DNA of 64,000 bases from a bacterium (GTDB lineage Bacteria; Electryoneota; Electryoneia; Electryoneales; Electryoneaceae): contig JAHLLH010000003.1 of NCBI GenBank assembly GCA_020444265.1, forward strand, positions 62,001-126,000. Direction: 5' to 3'. This document shows, piece by piece, positions 34,478 to 43,006 of the stretch; positions within the stretch are counted from its first letter, which is position 1, and the number at the start of each line of letters is the position of its first letter. The position numbers and the translations under genes were made by a program. The notes under the pieces are model-generated. The model did no database searches, was not told the DNA's origin, and worked only from the letters and a program-made list of their open reading frames with translations.

Positions 34478-35557
34478 GTGGACAAATCCCGTTACTTCGA
34501 CTTAATGCGAGAGACATCGGAAGAGGCCTTGCCTCTAATCCGGCGGCACATCGACTCGTTGCGAGAAGTTGAGCCCGAGCTTCACGGCATCATGCGCTAC
34601 GTGTTGGATCGTCGGAATGGCGAGCTGATGCTGAAACCGTTTCTTTTAAGGTTGACGTACGAACTGTGCGGAGGAACAGACTGGCACAAGACAATTCCAG
34701 TCGGGGCCGCATTCGAAATGCTAAACCTCTCCTCCTACCAGGCGAACGCCGCGTTCGACGACAAGCATGCGGTTCTTTCAACGCCTCAAAAATGGTCCCA
34801 ATTCATGGCGGCAATGATTACCCGGGAACTTGCGCTTGAGTGCCTGGCGGCTGCTGAACAGGACTTCGCTGCTTCATTGCTTGACGCAGTGCGGACCGAT
34901 CTGAGCACTTGCAACAAGCATATCTACATTGCGCAACACTACGATATGAACGTCCTGAATTTGGAAAATCTTGGACACTATGCGGACAGAGACGCCTTCC
35001 TCGTTGACTACAACGCACGATGCTATCATGGGAGCGGTGTTTTCAATGGTAACTGCGCTCGTGCGGGGGCAATCTTGGCAGGAGCATCGGCTAATGCCGC
35101 ATCTAGTGCTCTTCGCTACGGGGAAGAATTCGGCACGGGAATCCAGGTGATGAATGACTTGGCCGATTTCGTACCTCCGGGCGTCGACGGAGTCGTCGGG
35201 CGTGGGTTCCAAGATCAGCTCAGCGACATTAGAAACGGACGTTTGACCTTCGGATGCTATCTGCTTTTCAGAGAGGAAGGGCGAAGCGGTGAAGACCTCC
35301 TGTCGTTACTGAAACATGGGGACGGCTTGAACGAGAGAGAACTGCAAGAAGTCGCTGCTCTCCTTGTTAACTCTGGAGCATTGGATACGGTGACAGGATA
35401 TGCTAAAGGATTTTCGGCTCGCGCAAAGGATGCCTTGTCTGGCTTTCCAGATTCCCTTGAGAAATCAGCTCTCTCACTCATGGTTCGTGTGTGCCACGAC
35501 AACAAGTTTGTCAAAGCGCTGCGCAAGTGTTCCAGTGAGAAAGGTGAGGTTTTATGA
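34478..35557 (+). CDS. Divergent polyprenyl-synthase-fold protein
   Basis: The 359-residue protein resembles trans-isoprenyl diphosphate synthases: MLKPFLLRLTYELCGG, AAFEMLNLSSYQANAAFDDK and, later, FGTGIQVMNDLADF followed by QDQLSDIRNGRLTFGCYLL. The Asp-rich motifs are degenerate. The first is FDDKHA (93-98) rather than DDxxD; the second is NDLAD (226-230), with SDIRNGR in place of the usual DDxxGK. It may make or bind an isoprenoid or may have lost catalysis. Start is GTG 34478, 15 bases after livJ. It overlaps the next gene by 4 bases (ATGA), so it belongs to the transporter operon. Confidence 0.7.
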   Translation: MDKSRYFDLMRETSEEALPLIRRHIDSLREVEPELHGIMRYVLDRRNGELMLKPFLLRLTYELCGGTDWHKTIPVGAAFEMLNLSSYQANAAFDDKHAVLSTPQKWSQFMAAMITRELALECLAAAEQDFAASLLDAVRTDLSTCNKHIYIAQHYDMNVLNLENLGHYADRDAFLVDYNARCYHGSGVFNGNCARAGAILAGASANAASSALRYGEEFGTGIQVMNDLADFVPPGVDGVVGRGFQDQLSDIRNGRLTFGCYLLFREEGRSGEDLLSLLKHGDGLNERELQEVAALLVNSGALDTVTGYAKGFSARAKDALSGFPDSLEKSALSLMVRVCHDNKFVKALRKCSSEKGEVL

Positions 35558-36642
35558 GACTAGAGCTACAAAAAGGCCGGGATGCTATTAATAATCGCAA
35601 CCCATGGGCCATCGCCTCGGTTGTTCTGGGGGCCGTTGGCCCACCAGGGTTCGTCACCAGACTAACGAATGATCCCATATTATGGCTGCTGTCAGTGCTA
35701 GTGGGCTTCATACTAGTACCATTCACCCTTGCATTGATCGGGCGTAACCAACTCCAAGCGTCTGCCACTGCCGAGGAACACAGTCGAGAAGAGTCTGTCG
35801 CTGCTGGAGAGTTTGCCACCACTGGAGAGTCTGTCGCTGCCAGAGAGTCTGTCGCCGCCGAGGAGCACATTCGAGAAATGCGTAGGTATGTACTCGAACA
35901 ATCTCACTTGGGGTGCATGCCAGCGATTACACGAGTCGCGAAGTTATCTACAGCGAACTTCACAACGACCATCGGTTTCGATGTGAAACTTAATGAGTAT
36001 TTAGCAATGCTGCAAGAGAGCGCAGACTACGAACATTTGCGAGATGTCACCTTTCTGGCGCGTGTAGAGCCCTCCGATTGGGGACGAGAAGAAGACGGGG
36101 GACAAAAAGGAATGGCATGGGTTTTTCTGCGGAATCTTGGTAGGATCAAAGACAAACATCCAAACATCAAAATGAGGCGCATTCTTGTTTTGGAAGACAG
36201 TATACATGACGTCGAAAAGCAGAAAACCGAAGACTACAATTATTTCAAAAACAAACACAAAGAAGTAAAAGTAGACTTGATTCACATGACACCAGCACAG
36301 TTGGCATCGGCACGATTAACGATGAGGCCAGATCATCAGAACGGTGATTGGCAAGAAGACATTGCCGTTTTCATAGGAGAAGACGACGACCACCGCGGTT
36401 GGATTCTCGAGTCTAATTACAACTATAACATGGACCCATCTCCTGAGACGATTGTAAAAACCTGGATGTGGCGTGATGAGAACGTCTGTATGGAGCATTT
36501 TCCTCGGCTATTTGCTGTTGTCTGCAACCTATACAACTATGAGATGCCCGGCCAATTCATCCATAGGGTTCAAGAAGATGGGTACTCGAACGCACCAGAT
36601 CAGGACTATCTGCTGAAATCATGCATTATAACGAGCGGTTAG
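35554..36642 (+). CDS. Two-helix membrane protein with repeat linker, unknown function
   Basis: The 362-residue protein has two N-terminal hydrophobic helices at about 18-35 (WAIASVVLGAVGPPGF) and 43-62 (ILWLLSVLVGFILVPF), then a polar linker made of six-residue repeats (ESVAAG, EFATTG, ESVAAR, ESVAAE) and a cytoplasmic domain of about 250 residues that I cannot assign. That domain has alternating strands and helices (MRRILVLEDSIHDVEKQK, EVKVDLIHMTPAQLAS, DIAVFIGEDDDHRGWI) and may be an alpha/beta enzyme or sensor fold. It is coupled to the isoprenoid-synthase-like gene by ATGA and is followed 23 bases later by the phosphatase-like gene. Confidence 0.6.
   Translation: MRLELQKGRDAINNRNPWAIASVVLGAVGPPGFVTRLTNDPILWLLSVLVGFILVPFTLALIGRNQLQASATAEEHSREESVAAGEFATTGESVAARESVAAEEHIREMRRYVLEQSHLGCMPAITRVAKLSTANFTTTIGFDVKLNEYLAMLQESADYEHLRDVTFLARVEPSDWGREEDGGQKGMAWVFLRNLGRIKDKHPNIKMRRILVLEDSIHDVEKQKTEDYNYFKNKHKEVKVDLIHMTPAQLASARLTMRPDHQNGDWQEDIAVFIGEDDDHRGWILESNYNYNMDPSPETIVKTWMWRDENVCMEHFPRLFAVVCNLYNYEMPGQFIHRVQEDGYSNAPDQDYLLKSCIITSG
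35791..35862 (+). repeat. Four 18-bp tandem repeats inside the membrane-protein gene
   Basis: Four units in frame begin GAGTCTGTCGCTGC (unit 2 diverged to GAGTTTGCCACCAC), each coding six residues. The blocks on both sides (GCCGAGGAACACAG / GCCGAGGAGCACAT with TCGAGAA) are also similar, so a larger duplication is likely. Changes in copy number would lengthen the linker without breaking the frame. Confidence 0.75.
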
Positions 36643-36665
36643 TCGAAATAGGGAGGGCCTGAACT

Positions 36666-37301
36666 ATGCGGATTCTCTTTGTCCGAAACGCCGAGCACGC
36701 AAATCACGGGAAAGGCAAGTGGCCTGAAAAGGTGACGGCACTCTCTGCTGTAGGCGCACAACAAGCTGCTGCACTTGCAGGAGTGCTGGCAAATGGTGTC
36801 AATGGGCGCATTCTTTCTTCACCAACTGAGCGCGCATTAGCAACGGTCCGTCACCTTGCTGAGAGAATGAACTGCCAAGTTGAACATGACGCTGCGTTTG
36901 CGCCTCTGAATGTAGGTGGACATGTAGGGAAGCCCTATGAGGAGACCCGCAAGGCCTTTGGGGATATAATCTTCACTGAGATACTCACCAACCCATCAGC
37001 GGACCGGCTGTATTTTGATGGTGGTGAGACCCTGTCTGAAATGGCGGAACGCGCATGGGCACGCGTTCTCGAACTGGTCGATCAAGATGGTGAGAGTAAC
37101 AAGGTCATCGTGATCTGCAGCCATGAAGAAGTTATTGGAGCACTACTCTGTAAGATGGCTGGAATGCCGTTACCCAATCTCTGGTGGTGGGGAGGAAGGT
37201 TCACTCCCCCTTTGTACGCAAACGTGTCCGAGGTCTTGTGGACAGGTGCGAACTGGCGGCTGGTTAGTTTCGGCAACATATCACATTTGCACGCCGTATG
37301 A
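36666..37301 (+). CDS. Histidine-phosphatase-fold protein lacking the catalytic His
   Basis: The 211-residue protein has the phosphoglycerate-mutase/histidine-phosphatase layout: MRILFVRNAEHANHG, LSAVGAQQAAALAGVL, ILSSPTERALATVRHL, YFDGGETLSEMAERAWARV and VIVICSHEEVIGALL. The family signature RHG is RNA here (R7-N8-A9), so the His that carries the phosphate is Asn; R56 and the second His (H153) remain. It is probably not a working phosphatase and may bind a phosphorylated ligand or a partner. It lies between the membrane protein and livH, overlapping livH by 4 bases. Confidence 0.78.
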   Translation: MRILFVRNAEHANHGKGKWPEKVTALSAVGAQQAAALAGVLANGVNGRILSSPTERALATVRHLAERMNCQVEHDAAFAPLNVGGHVGKPYEETRKAFGDIIFTEILTNPSADRLYFDGGETLSEMAERAWARVLELVDQDGESNKVIVICSHEEVIGALLCKMAGMPLPNLWWWGGRFTPPLYANVSEVLWTGANWRLVSFGNISHLHAV

Positions 37302-38176
37302 TTACGCAACTCACGGTCAATGGCATCATAGCAGGCTGTACCTATGCATTGGTCGCCATGGGCTTCACCATCATCTATGGAACAGTTCGGTTCTTTCATT
37401 TCGCACATGGTGCTATCGTTGCTGTCGCTGCCTATACAGCTTGGGCGTTCATGGCTTACCTCGGCATGCCGTTCGCGATGGCTGCCATCATTTCGGTTGT
37501 TGCAGCGGGTGGGCTGGGCGTATTGATGGATCGGTTCGTCTATCGCCCGCTTCGTCAACGGAAGTCCCCGAGCCTCATCCTGCTACTCGCTTCGTTCGGA
37601 ATGTTCCTCGTGGTCCAGAACATACTCCAGTTCGTCTTTGGGTCAGATATTAAAATGCTGCGGGGCGGTGCTGCATCTGAGGGACACAGGTTGTTCGGTG
37701 CCGTCATTACCAGCACGCAACTCTGGATCGTCGCTTCAAGCGTGATTCTCGCAGTGGCGGCGCTCTGGTTTCTTCGCAAGACGGGCTTCGGAAAGTCAAT
37801 CCGCGCCGTTGCCGACGATCAGGTCGCGGCAAGCCTGGTGGGCATCAACTCCGAGCGAACAGTCAGCATGGCATTCTTCCTGGGGTCGGCCTTGGCTGGC
37901 GTCGCGGGCATTCTTGTCGCGCTAGAATCGAATGTCTATCCGGCCATGGGGCTGAATGCAGTGATCAAAGGGATCATCGCCGCGCTGATTGGCGGAATGG
38001 GCAGCATACCTGGCGCTTTGCTTGGGGGCCTATTGATAGGGTTCGCCGAGAATGTGGGAGTGTGGGGTATTTCGTCCGGGTGGAAGGATGCGATCTCGTA
38101 CGCGGTTCTCGTTGCGTTTCTATTGTTTCGTCCCGGCGGCATTTTCCATACAGATTTGGAACTAAGAAAGGTCTGA
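37298..38176 (+). CDS. livH: Branched-chain amino-acid-type ABC transporter permease (LivH family)
   Basis: Inner-membrane permease of 292 residues with about eight hydrophobic helices. Family features are QLTVNGIIAGCTYALVAMGF, IIYGTVRFFHFAHGAIVAV, the EAA-like loop with GKSIRAVADDQVAASLVGI, and KGIIAALIGGMGSIPGALLG. It pairs with the next permease, LivM. It starts inside the end of the phosphatase-like gene (ATGA) and the next gene starts directly after its stop. The gene symbol marks family membership only; the substrate is not proven. Confidence 0.92.
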   Translation: MITQLTVNGIIAGCTYALVAMGFTIIYGTVRFFHFAHGAIVAVAAYTAWAFMAYLGMPFAMAAIISVVAAGGLGVLMDRFVYRPLRQRKSPSLILLLASFGMFLVVQNILQFVFGSDIKMLRGGAASEGHRLFGAVITSTQLWIVASSVILAVAALWFLRKTGFGKSIRAVADDQVAASLVGINSERTVSMAFFLGSALAGVAGILVALESNVYPAMGLNAVIKGIIAALIGGMGSIPGALLGGLLIGFAENVGVWGISSGWKDAISYAVLVAFLLFRPGGIFHTDLELRKV

Positions 38177-39046
38177 ATGGAGTACATCATCCATATCCTT
38201 GTGCTTGCGGGGCTCTTCGTCATCATGACGGTGAGCCTGAACATAGTGCTTGGATTCGCCGGGCTTCCGGCGATGGGACAGTCTGCTTTCTTTTGTGTGG
38301 GTGCTTACGCGTCATCTCTTGCTTGCTTGCATTTGGGACTGTCCCCGTGGATTACTCTTTGTCTTGCCGCTGGTTTGGCTTGGGGAGTCGGTTGGCTGGT
38401 GAGCCTGAGTGCGTCGCGACTAGCTGGGGACTTTCTTGCATTGGCGACATTCGGACTTGCTGCGGTAACTTACTCCCTGGCTGTTAACTGGGATGCGATG
38501 ACGCACGGCCCATTGGGGCTATCTGCAATCCCTCCTTTCTCTGCCTTCGGTTATACGCTTGATACGGCGTGGTCTTTCTTCCCCATCGTCACTTTCTTCT
38601 GCTTGGTCACAATTCTTGCGTCGCGTCGTCTCGTTACTTCCCCGTTCGGTCGAGTTATTCAGGGGATGCGTGAAAGCAACATGCTTTGTGAATCGGTCGG
38701 TATAGACGTTGGACGTTTCACGCGAACGGTGTTTTCCACCGGCGCTCTCTTCGCTGGAATTGCAGGGGCTCTGTATGCCCACTACGTGACATACATCGAC
38801 CCTACCAGTTTCACGCCGATGGAATCGGTGACGATCCTGCTCATGGTGGTGTTCGGGGGCATGGGCAGCATCTCCGGATCGGTTCTAGGGGCCACAATTC
38901 TTGTTGTCTTGCCCGAAGGACTGCGTTTTATAGGCCTACCAAGCTCTTTAGCGGCTCCGGTTAGGCAAATGCTGTATGGGAGCATTCTTGTAGCACTCAT
39001 GCTGATTCGTCCCAGTGGACTCCTGGGGAAGTACAAATGGCGATGA
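38177..39046 (+). CDS. livM: Branched-chain amino-acid-type ABC transporter permease (LivM family)
   Basis: Second permease subunit (289 residues), with the typical LivM opening VSLNIVLGFAGLPAMGQSAF, FGRVIQGMRESNMLCESVGI (EAA-like contact with the ATPases) and SVTILLMVVFGGMGSISGSV. Its ATG follows the livH TGA with no gap, and its end overlaps livG by 10 bases. The length is somewhat short compared with E. coli LivM (about 425) but normal for the short LivM group. Confidence 0.92.
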   Translation: MEYIIHILVLAGLFVIMTVSLNIVLGFAGLPAMGQSAFFCVGAYASSLACLHLGLSPWITLCLAAGLAWGVGWLVSLSASRLAGDFLALATFGLAAVTYSLAVNWDAMTHGPLGLSAIPPFSAFGYTLDTAWSFFPIVTFFCLVTILASRRLVTSPFGRVIQGMRESNMLCESVGIDVGRFTRTVFSTGALFAGIAGALYAHYVTYIDPTSFTPMESVTILLMVVFGGMGSISGSVLGATILVVLPEGLRFIGLPSSLAAPVRQMLYGSILVALMLIRPSGLLGKYKWR

Positions 39047-39822
39047 ATACCTCTGTCCTACAATTGCACGATCTATCCGTGTCTTTCGACGGAGTGCATG
39101 CCGTGGTCGACTTATCGGTCGAAATCCCGTCGGGTTGTATCGTTGCGCTGATTGGTCCGAATGGAGCGGGAAAGACAACGGTATTCAATCTGGTCTGCGG
39201 TTACGTTGTCGCCAACAAAGGAAGCTTCTCAATAGCAGGGGTAGACGCCACAGGTAGAGTCCCTGAACAGGTTGCACGTCTCGGCTTGGGCCGCTCATTC
39301 CAAGATGGCAAGGTCTTCGAACAAATGACCGTGCTGGACAATGTACTGTTGGGAATGCGCGATCCAAAGGCTGAATCGATGACGGCGGCCCTCTTCCGGC
39401 GTGGGGCGTTGCAGGAGGGTAAAGAAGAACAAACACGGCGAGCTATGCAGCTACTGCAGGAGGCCTCGCTCGAGTCGAAGGCGGAATCGCTGGCATGCGA
39501 CCTGTCCTACGGACAACGGAAGTTGCTGGAACTGTGTCGAGTCCGGGCATTCGAGCCTTCGGTTTACCTGTTGGATGAGCCCTTCTCTGGCCTCTTCCCA
39601 GACACTGCGACTGAAATGACGAGGATGATACGGGGGCTTCGTGAAGCGGGAAAGACAGTGGTCTTCATTGAGCATGACATACAGACCGTTTCGGACCTAT
39701 CTGACCGCGTCGTTGTCCTCGATTTCGGGCGCAAGATAGCGGACGGAACACCCGAAGAGGTTCTGAATGATCCAGCGGTGCTGGACGCATATCTCGGAAG
39801 GGTCGGTCACGATGCTCCTTAA
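39037..39822 (+). CDS. livG: Branched-chain amino-acid-type ABC transporter ATPase (LivG family)
   Basis: Cytoplasmic ATPase subunit (261 residues). Walker A is GPNGAGKTT, the signature is LSYGQRKLLELCR (a LSYGxxRxLE type usual for LivG), and Walker B is VYLLDEPFSGLFPD, followed by the switch His in VVFIEHDIQTVSD. The C-terminal stretch DFGRKIADGTPEEVLNDPAV is typical of LivG. It overlaps livM and livF by about 10 bases each, indicating tight translational coupling. Confidence 0.93.
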   Translation: MAMNTSVLQLHDLSVSFDGVHAVVDLSVEIPSGCIVALIGPNGAGKTTVFNLVCGYVVANKGSFSIAGVDATGRVPEQVARLGLGRSFQDGKVFEQMTVLDNVLLGMRDPKAESMTAALFRRGALQEGKEEQTRRAMQLLQEASLESKAESLACDLSYGQRKLLELCRVRAFEPSVYLLDEPFSGLFPDTATEMTRMIRGLREAGKTVVFIEHDIQTVSDLSDRVVVLDFGRKIADGTPEEVLNDPAVLDAYLGRVGHDAP

Positions 39823-40534
39823 AGTGAACAGTCTGAGCGCGGGATACGGCCATACGGAGGCCGTCAAAGATGTGACATTCAACATCGACGTGGGCCACAT
39901 CACCGCCCTGATAGGTCCGAACGGGGCTGGAAAGTCCACGTTGCTGAAGGCGTTAAGTGGTACGCTGGAATCCTACGGTGGGACGATTACGCGAGGGGAC
40001 ATACTGCTGGATGAGGAACCAATTGCCGGGCTACGTGCCGATCAACTGGTGGCGAAGGGTTTGACGCTGGTTCCTGACGGTCGACGCCTATTTACGCACA
40101 TGACGGTGCAGGAGAATTTGGAAATGGGCGGGTTTACCGTGAGAGACAAGGAACTCTTCGGCATCAATTTCAACCGCGTATTGACGCTCTTCCCGGAAAT
40201 TGCTCCCTTACGCCCTCGGAAGGCGGGAAGCCTGTCCGGAGGCGAGCAACAGATGCTCGCCATCGGACGCGCCTTGATGATCAACCCTAAGCTTCTCCTG
40301 ATTGATGAGCCGTCTCTGGGTCTTGCGCCACGTCTACTTGATAATGTTTTCGAGAAGATCGCGAATCTGAGGAACGAGCAGATCATCGGGGTCGTGGTCG
40401 TGGAGCAGAATGTTCACGAAGTTCTCAAAATTGCCGATAGTGTGGTAGCCTTGAAGCTTGGTGAGGCGGCATACGTCGGTAACGCAGCGGATTTGCGCAA
40501 CGATGATGCGAAGCTGAAAGAGGTCTTTTTGTAA
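39812..40534 (+). CDS. livF: Branched-chain amino-acid-type ABC transporter ATPase (LivF family)
   Basis: Second ATPase subunit (240 residues): Walker A GPNGAGKSTLLK, signature LSGGEQQMLAIGRALM, Walker B LLLIDEPSLGLAP and switch His replaced by Gln as is normal in LivF (VVVEQNVHEVL). I start it at ATG 39812, ten bases after GGAAGG and inside the end of livG, rather than at the longer in-frame 39767. It is the last gene of the operon; no clear terminator follows. Confidence 0.93.
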   Translation: MLLKVNSLSAGYGHTEAVKDVTFNIDVGHITALIGPNGAGKSTLLKALSGTLESYGGTITRGDILLDEEPIAGLRADQLVAKGLTLVPDGRRLFTHMTVQENLEMGGFTVRDKELFGINFNRVLTLFPEIAPLRPRKAGSLSGGEQQMLAIGRALMINPKLLLIDEPSLGLAPRLLDNVFEKIANLRNEQIIGVVVVEQNVHEVLKIADSVVALKLGEAAYVGNAADLRNDDAKLKEVFL

Positions 40535-41288
40535 ATCTTGTTAATTCGCAAACCTATACATAGTCTAGGCTAGAACAGTATATGCTGAGGGGGCAAAGAT
40601 ACTAGTCATAGCATTAAGAAGGGTGCGCGAATCATTCATAGATGTCAAAGACGAAATTCCGTTAGCTGATCAATATGTTTTCCCTTGCACTAGATCCGAT
40701 CATTTCGCTGTACTCACGAGGCTGAACGGCAATTCTAAAGCAGTATCTCAAAGTTTGTCTATTTCGCGTTGAAAGTCATAAGAAGCTCAATCACCTATGG
40801 TGGGTGAGTTTGAAGAAAATGGGTCCCACTTAAGAGCGCGGAATGTAGGGGAAGCGGGGTAAATGCACATTAGGAAAAAGATCGAGTTGGATTAAGTAAG
40901 ACAGTCTACACTTAGATGGTCCCCAGTGAACCCTGTTAACACTTCCGTGCATTATTATGGTTGGGTCGATCGGAACAAAAATATCAATTCGGAGTCTTGA
41001 TATAGCTTTCACAATCTCCAGGATCACTGGCACGTAAATCACTACCGCGTTCCGCACGCCGCCGACGGGTTTACGAATGAACTGCCTTATATCAACGGTG
41101 TTGAGGGCGCTTAGGGATGTCCAAATGCTTGATTGGCGAAGTTTAAAGTAGATCAATCAGTCACGTTCTGCTTCAACCTTGAAAAACGTGGGCTCACATT
41201 CAACGACAGCGAGGCTGTATAATTCCAATAGTTGCAGAAATATCTTAGAGCCTGTTACTTTCGGGATGTTATTTGTTTAGTGTTCTAA
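40535..41288. other. Gap of about 750 bases with decayed coding sequence
   Basis: No intact gene is convincing. On the minus strand one reading frame is open from 41276 down to 40830 with a single TGA at 41157-41159. The upper part looks truly protein-like (see the fragment at 41157-41276). The lower part (about 108 codons from a TTG at 41156, with VPVILEIVKAISRLRIDIFV) may be its continuation or chance. The first 290 bases after livF show nothing. Confidence 0.4.
41157..41276 (-). pseudogene. Fragment of a lost gene (C-terminal end)
   Basis: The frame reads PKVTGSKIFLQLLELYSLAV, then VECEPTFFKVEAERD and a stop, which has the look of a protein C-terminus. An in-frame TAA lies directly upstream and there is no start. 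I do not recognise the family. Confidence 0.3.
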
Positions 41289-41303
41289 TTGGAGATGGTC
41301 GAC

Positions 41304-41864
41304 ATGTTACCAGATCAACTGAATACAGTTTTTATAACGGCAGTTACAACGTTACTCGTATCTGTTGTCTCGGCTTTTATTGTTAGGTTGCCAAACCACA
41401 TTGCCATGAGGCGTGTAGGTAATAACCTAGCTGGTTTGTGGTATAGTTATCACCTAACCATGCGAGCTGGGAAAGTGTATATGTTGCACTCGACGATAAA
41501 CTTTAAAAAGAAAAATGTGTTCGATCCGGCCGTTCGAGGTGTACTCATTCATAGAAAAACCGATACAGATCATTATGAAATTAATTTTAAATGTTATAGA
41601 CACAAAGGTCAGTTATATGTACTGGAAAGAGACAATGGGGATACATATCCTATTTTGGTTATGCATGATGATAGTTTAAATAAGATCGTATATGGATTCT
41701 GGCAGGGCGAGGATTGGGATCACAACAAATTATCGGCACCAGTGATATATTCCGGCACTTTTATGACGCAAGATGATGTTATTTCTATGATAAAAAGCAG
41801 TTCTACCTATCGTTTTATTGATAAAACACTGTTAAACTCCTCTATTACACCTCAGGGTTTCTAA
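41304..41864 (+). CDS. Membrane-anchored beta-rich protein
   Basis: The 186-residue protein has one or two N-terminal hydrophobic helices (VFITAVTTLLVSVVSAFIV) followed by a strand-rich domain: NNLAGLWYSYHLTMRAGKVY, HYEINFKCYRHKGQLYVLER, NKIVYGFWQGEDWDHN and PVIYSGTFMTQDDVISMI. A helix anchor plus a G-x-W-start beta domain recalls the small membrane beta-barrel effectors of CBASS-type systems (S-2TMbeta/Cap15-like), but no nucleotide cyclase is encoded nearby. The gene is very AT-rich compared with the neighbours, a sign of separate transfer. ATG 41304 has GGAG eight bases upstream. Confidence 0.5.
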   Translation: MLPDQLNTVFITAVTTLLVSVVSAFIVRLPNHIAMRRVGNNLAGLWYSYHLTMRAGKVYMLHSTINFKKKNVFDPAVRGVLIHRKTDTDHYEINFKCYRHKGQLYVLERDNGDTYPILVMHDDSLNKIVYGFWQGEDWDHNKLSAPVIYSGTFMTQDDVISMIKSSSTYRFIDKTLLNSSITPQGF

Positions 41865-41972
41865 GTAATAATAAACAAGGAGATGAAGTATCATATAGAA
41901 TAACGAGGTATATGTTGTGATATTAATTTTAATCAATAGGTCAAAGAAAATATATAGTGGAATAATATGATA

Positions 41973-42167
41973 TTAGGTCGTTATCTGTTGGAGAGTCGTT
42001 TCAGAAAAGGATGCCGAGATGTACTCCTTGTACTCCGAGGCGTCCATATTCCCACGAAGAATATCGCACGCACTCAGCAACCTCGTAGTCAAGCGATCCA
42101 AGGTCAGTTTCTGCCCCTTTCGACCGTTCCCATTACCATTACCGTTCGAACTTCCATTCCGAGCCAT
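41973..42167 (-). pseudogene. Remnant of a second type I hsdM, double frameshift
   Basis: From ATG 42167 (GGAG upstream) the frame reads [19 protein letters not shown], then [20 protein letters not shown] and [10 protein letters not shown], which is the N-terminus of an HsdM protein. After YKEYI the next codons make sense only with one base restored (FGILF) and then another (LKRLS), giving the well-known HsdM segment IFGILFLKRLS. Two single-base deletions about 15 bases apart have therefore broken it, and the remaining 450 or so codons are gone. The start and ribosome site are intact, so a short peptide may still be made. Confidence 0.75.
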
Positions 42168-42214
42168 ATCTATACTCCAAAAGGAATCCTGCCTGTCAAG
42201 GCAATCCTGTGACC

Positions 42215-42949
42215 TTACTCTGCATCGAGGGGATTCTTGATGAACCTCAGAAAATCAAGCCCAATTCGTGTGGTCTTCATTTTGGGCCGTTCTTGTATCT
42301 CGCGCGTGATCACTCTCCCAGTATTCTCAGGCACCTTCTTTCGGACGACACGCTGATCGTCGATCTCACTACTAATTTCGATCAAATCACGGCGGTCCAA
42401 ATCCTGAATTAGCAGTGTGATCTCGTTCGCTTTGATACCAGATCCAGTGTCCTTTTGAAATTTAATCCTGATTCCTTCAAACGAGTTCACCTGCAGAAAC
42501 TTGTCCATGTTCCTGTAGAGGTATTGTAGAATCTGGATATGGGAAACGGTTAGCTCGTCGATCCAGCGTAAGAACTGCTGCTGGAAATCGGGGTCAATAT
42601 CGATCCCCTTCGCGGAGTTGAGAGCAGCGTTCCTGAGCGCCTCGCGTTTCTCCTTCCGTTGGTCTTGCCAAGCAATGAAGTTTGCTTTGATCAGGATAGT
42701 AATGAATTCTTCGTCAGTGCTCAGCTTCTCGTAGTCAACAATCTCGCGATCAAGTAACTCATTCAATGCTTCGGACACGGCCTCCTGCCACTCCTGGTTT
42801 CGTTTATCGAAGGCTGGGAGGATGATAGCCTTGTAAAGCTCATTCGCGGCTGCTCCAGCAACAGGGATTAATCCAGTTGTGCCTGCTACAGCAGCATGTA
42901 CGATGTCACGACCATCTTTCTGCGGTGGAACGAGCTTGCTTTTGTCCAT
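42215..42949 (-). CDS. Accessory protein of unknown function, 244 residues
   Basis: The start (GGGGAA upstream) reads [20 protein letters not shown], then [20 protein letters not shown] and [19 protein letters not shown]. This fits, from memory, a widespread unnamed family in accessory regions, with a small hydrophobic glycine-rich segment followed by a helical domain ([20 protein letters not shown]). The C-terminal half ([16 protein letters not shown]) resembles a winged helix. It lies 47 bases upstream of the hsdM remnant on the same strand, so it may be what is left of a second restriction locus. The cellular role is unknown. Confidence 0.65.
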   Translation of the reverse strand: MDKSKLVPPQKDGRDIVHAAVAGTTGLIPVAGAAANELYKAIILPAFDKRNQEWQEAVSEALNELLDREIVDYEKLSTDEEFITILIKANFIAWQDQRKEKREALRNAALNSAKGIDIDPDFQQQFLRWIDELTVSHIQILQYLYRNMDKFLQVNSFEGIRIKFQKDTGSGIKANEITLLIQDLDRRDLIEISSEIDDQRVVRKKVPENTGRVITREIQERPKMKTTRIGLDFLRFIKNPLDAE

Positions 42950-43006
42950 TTGATTTCCCCAGAATTTGAGATGATCAGAAGGTAGGGAACGTACAGGTAA
43001 AGCCAA

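Noticed and set aside
41180-41200. GAAAAACGTGG as a further right-end copy
   Set aside because: It matches over only a short stretch and falls inside the protein-like minus-strand fragment.
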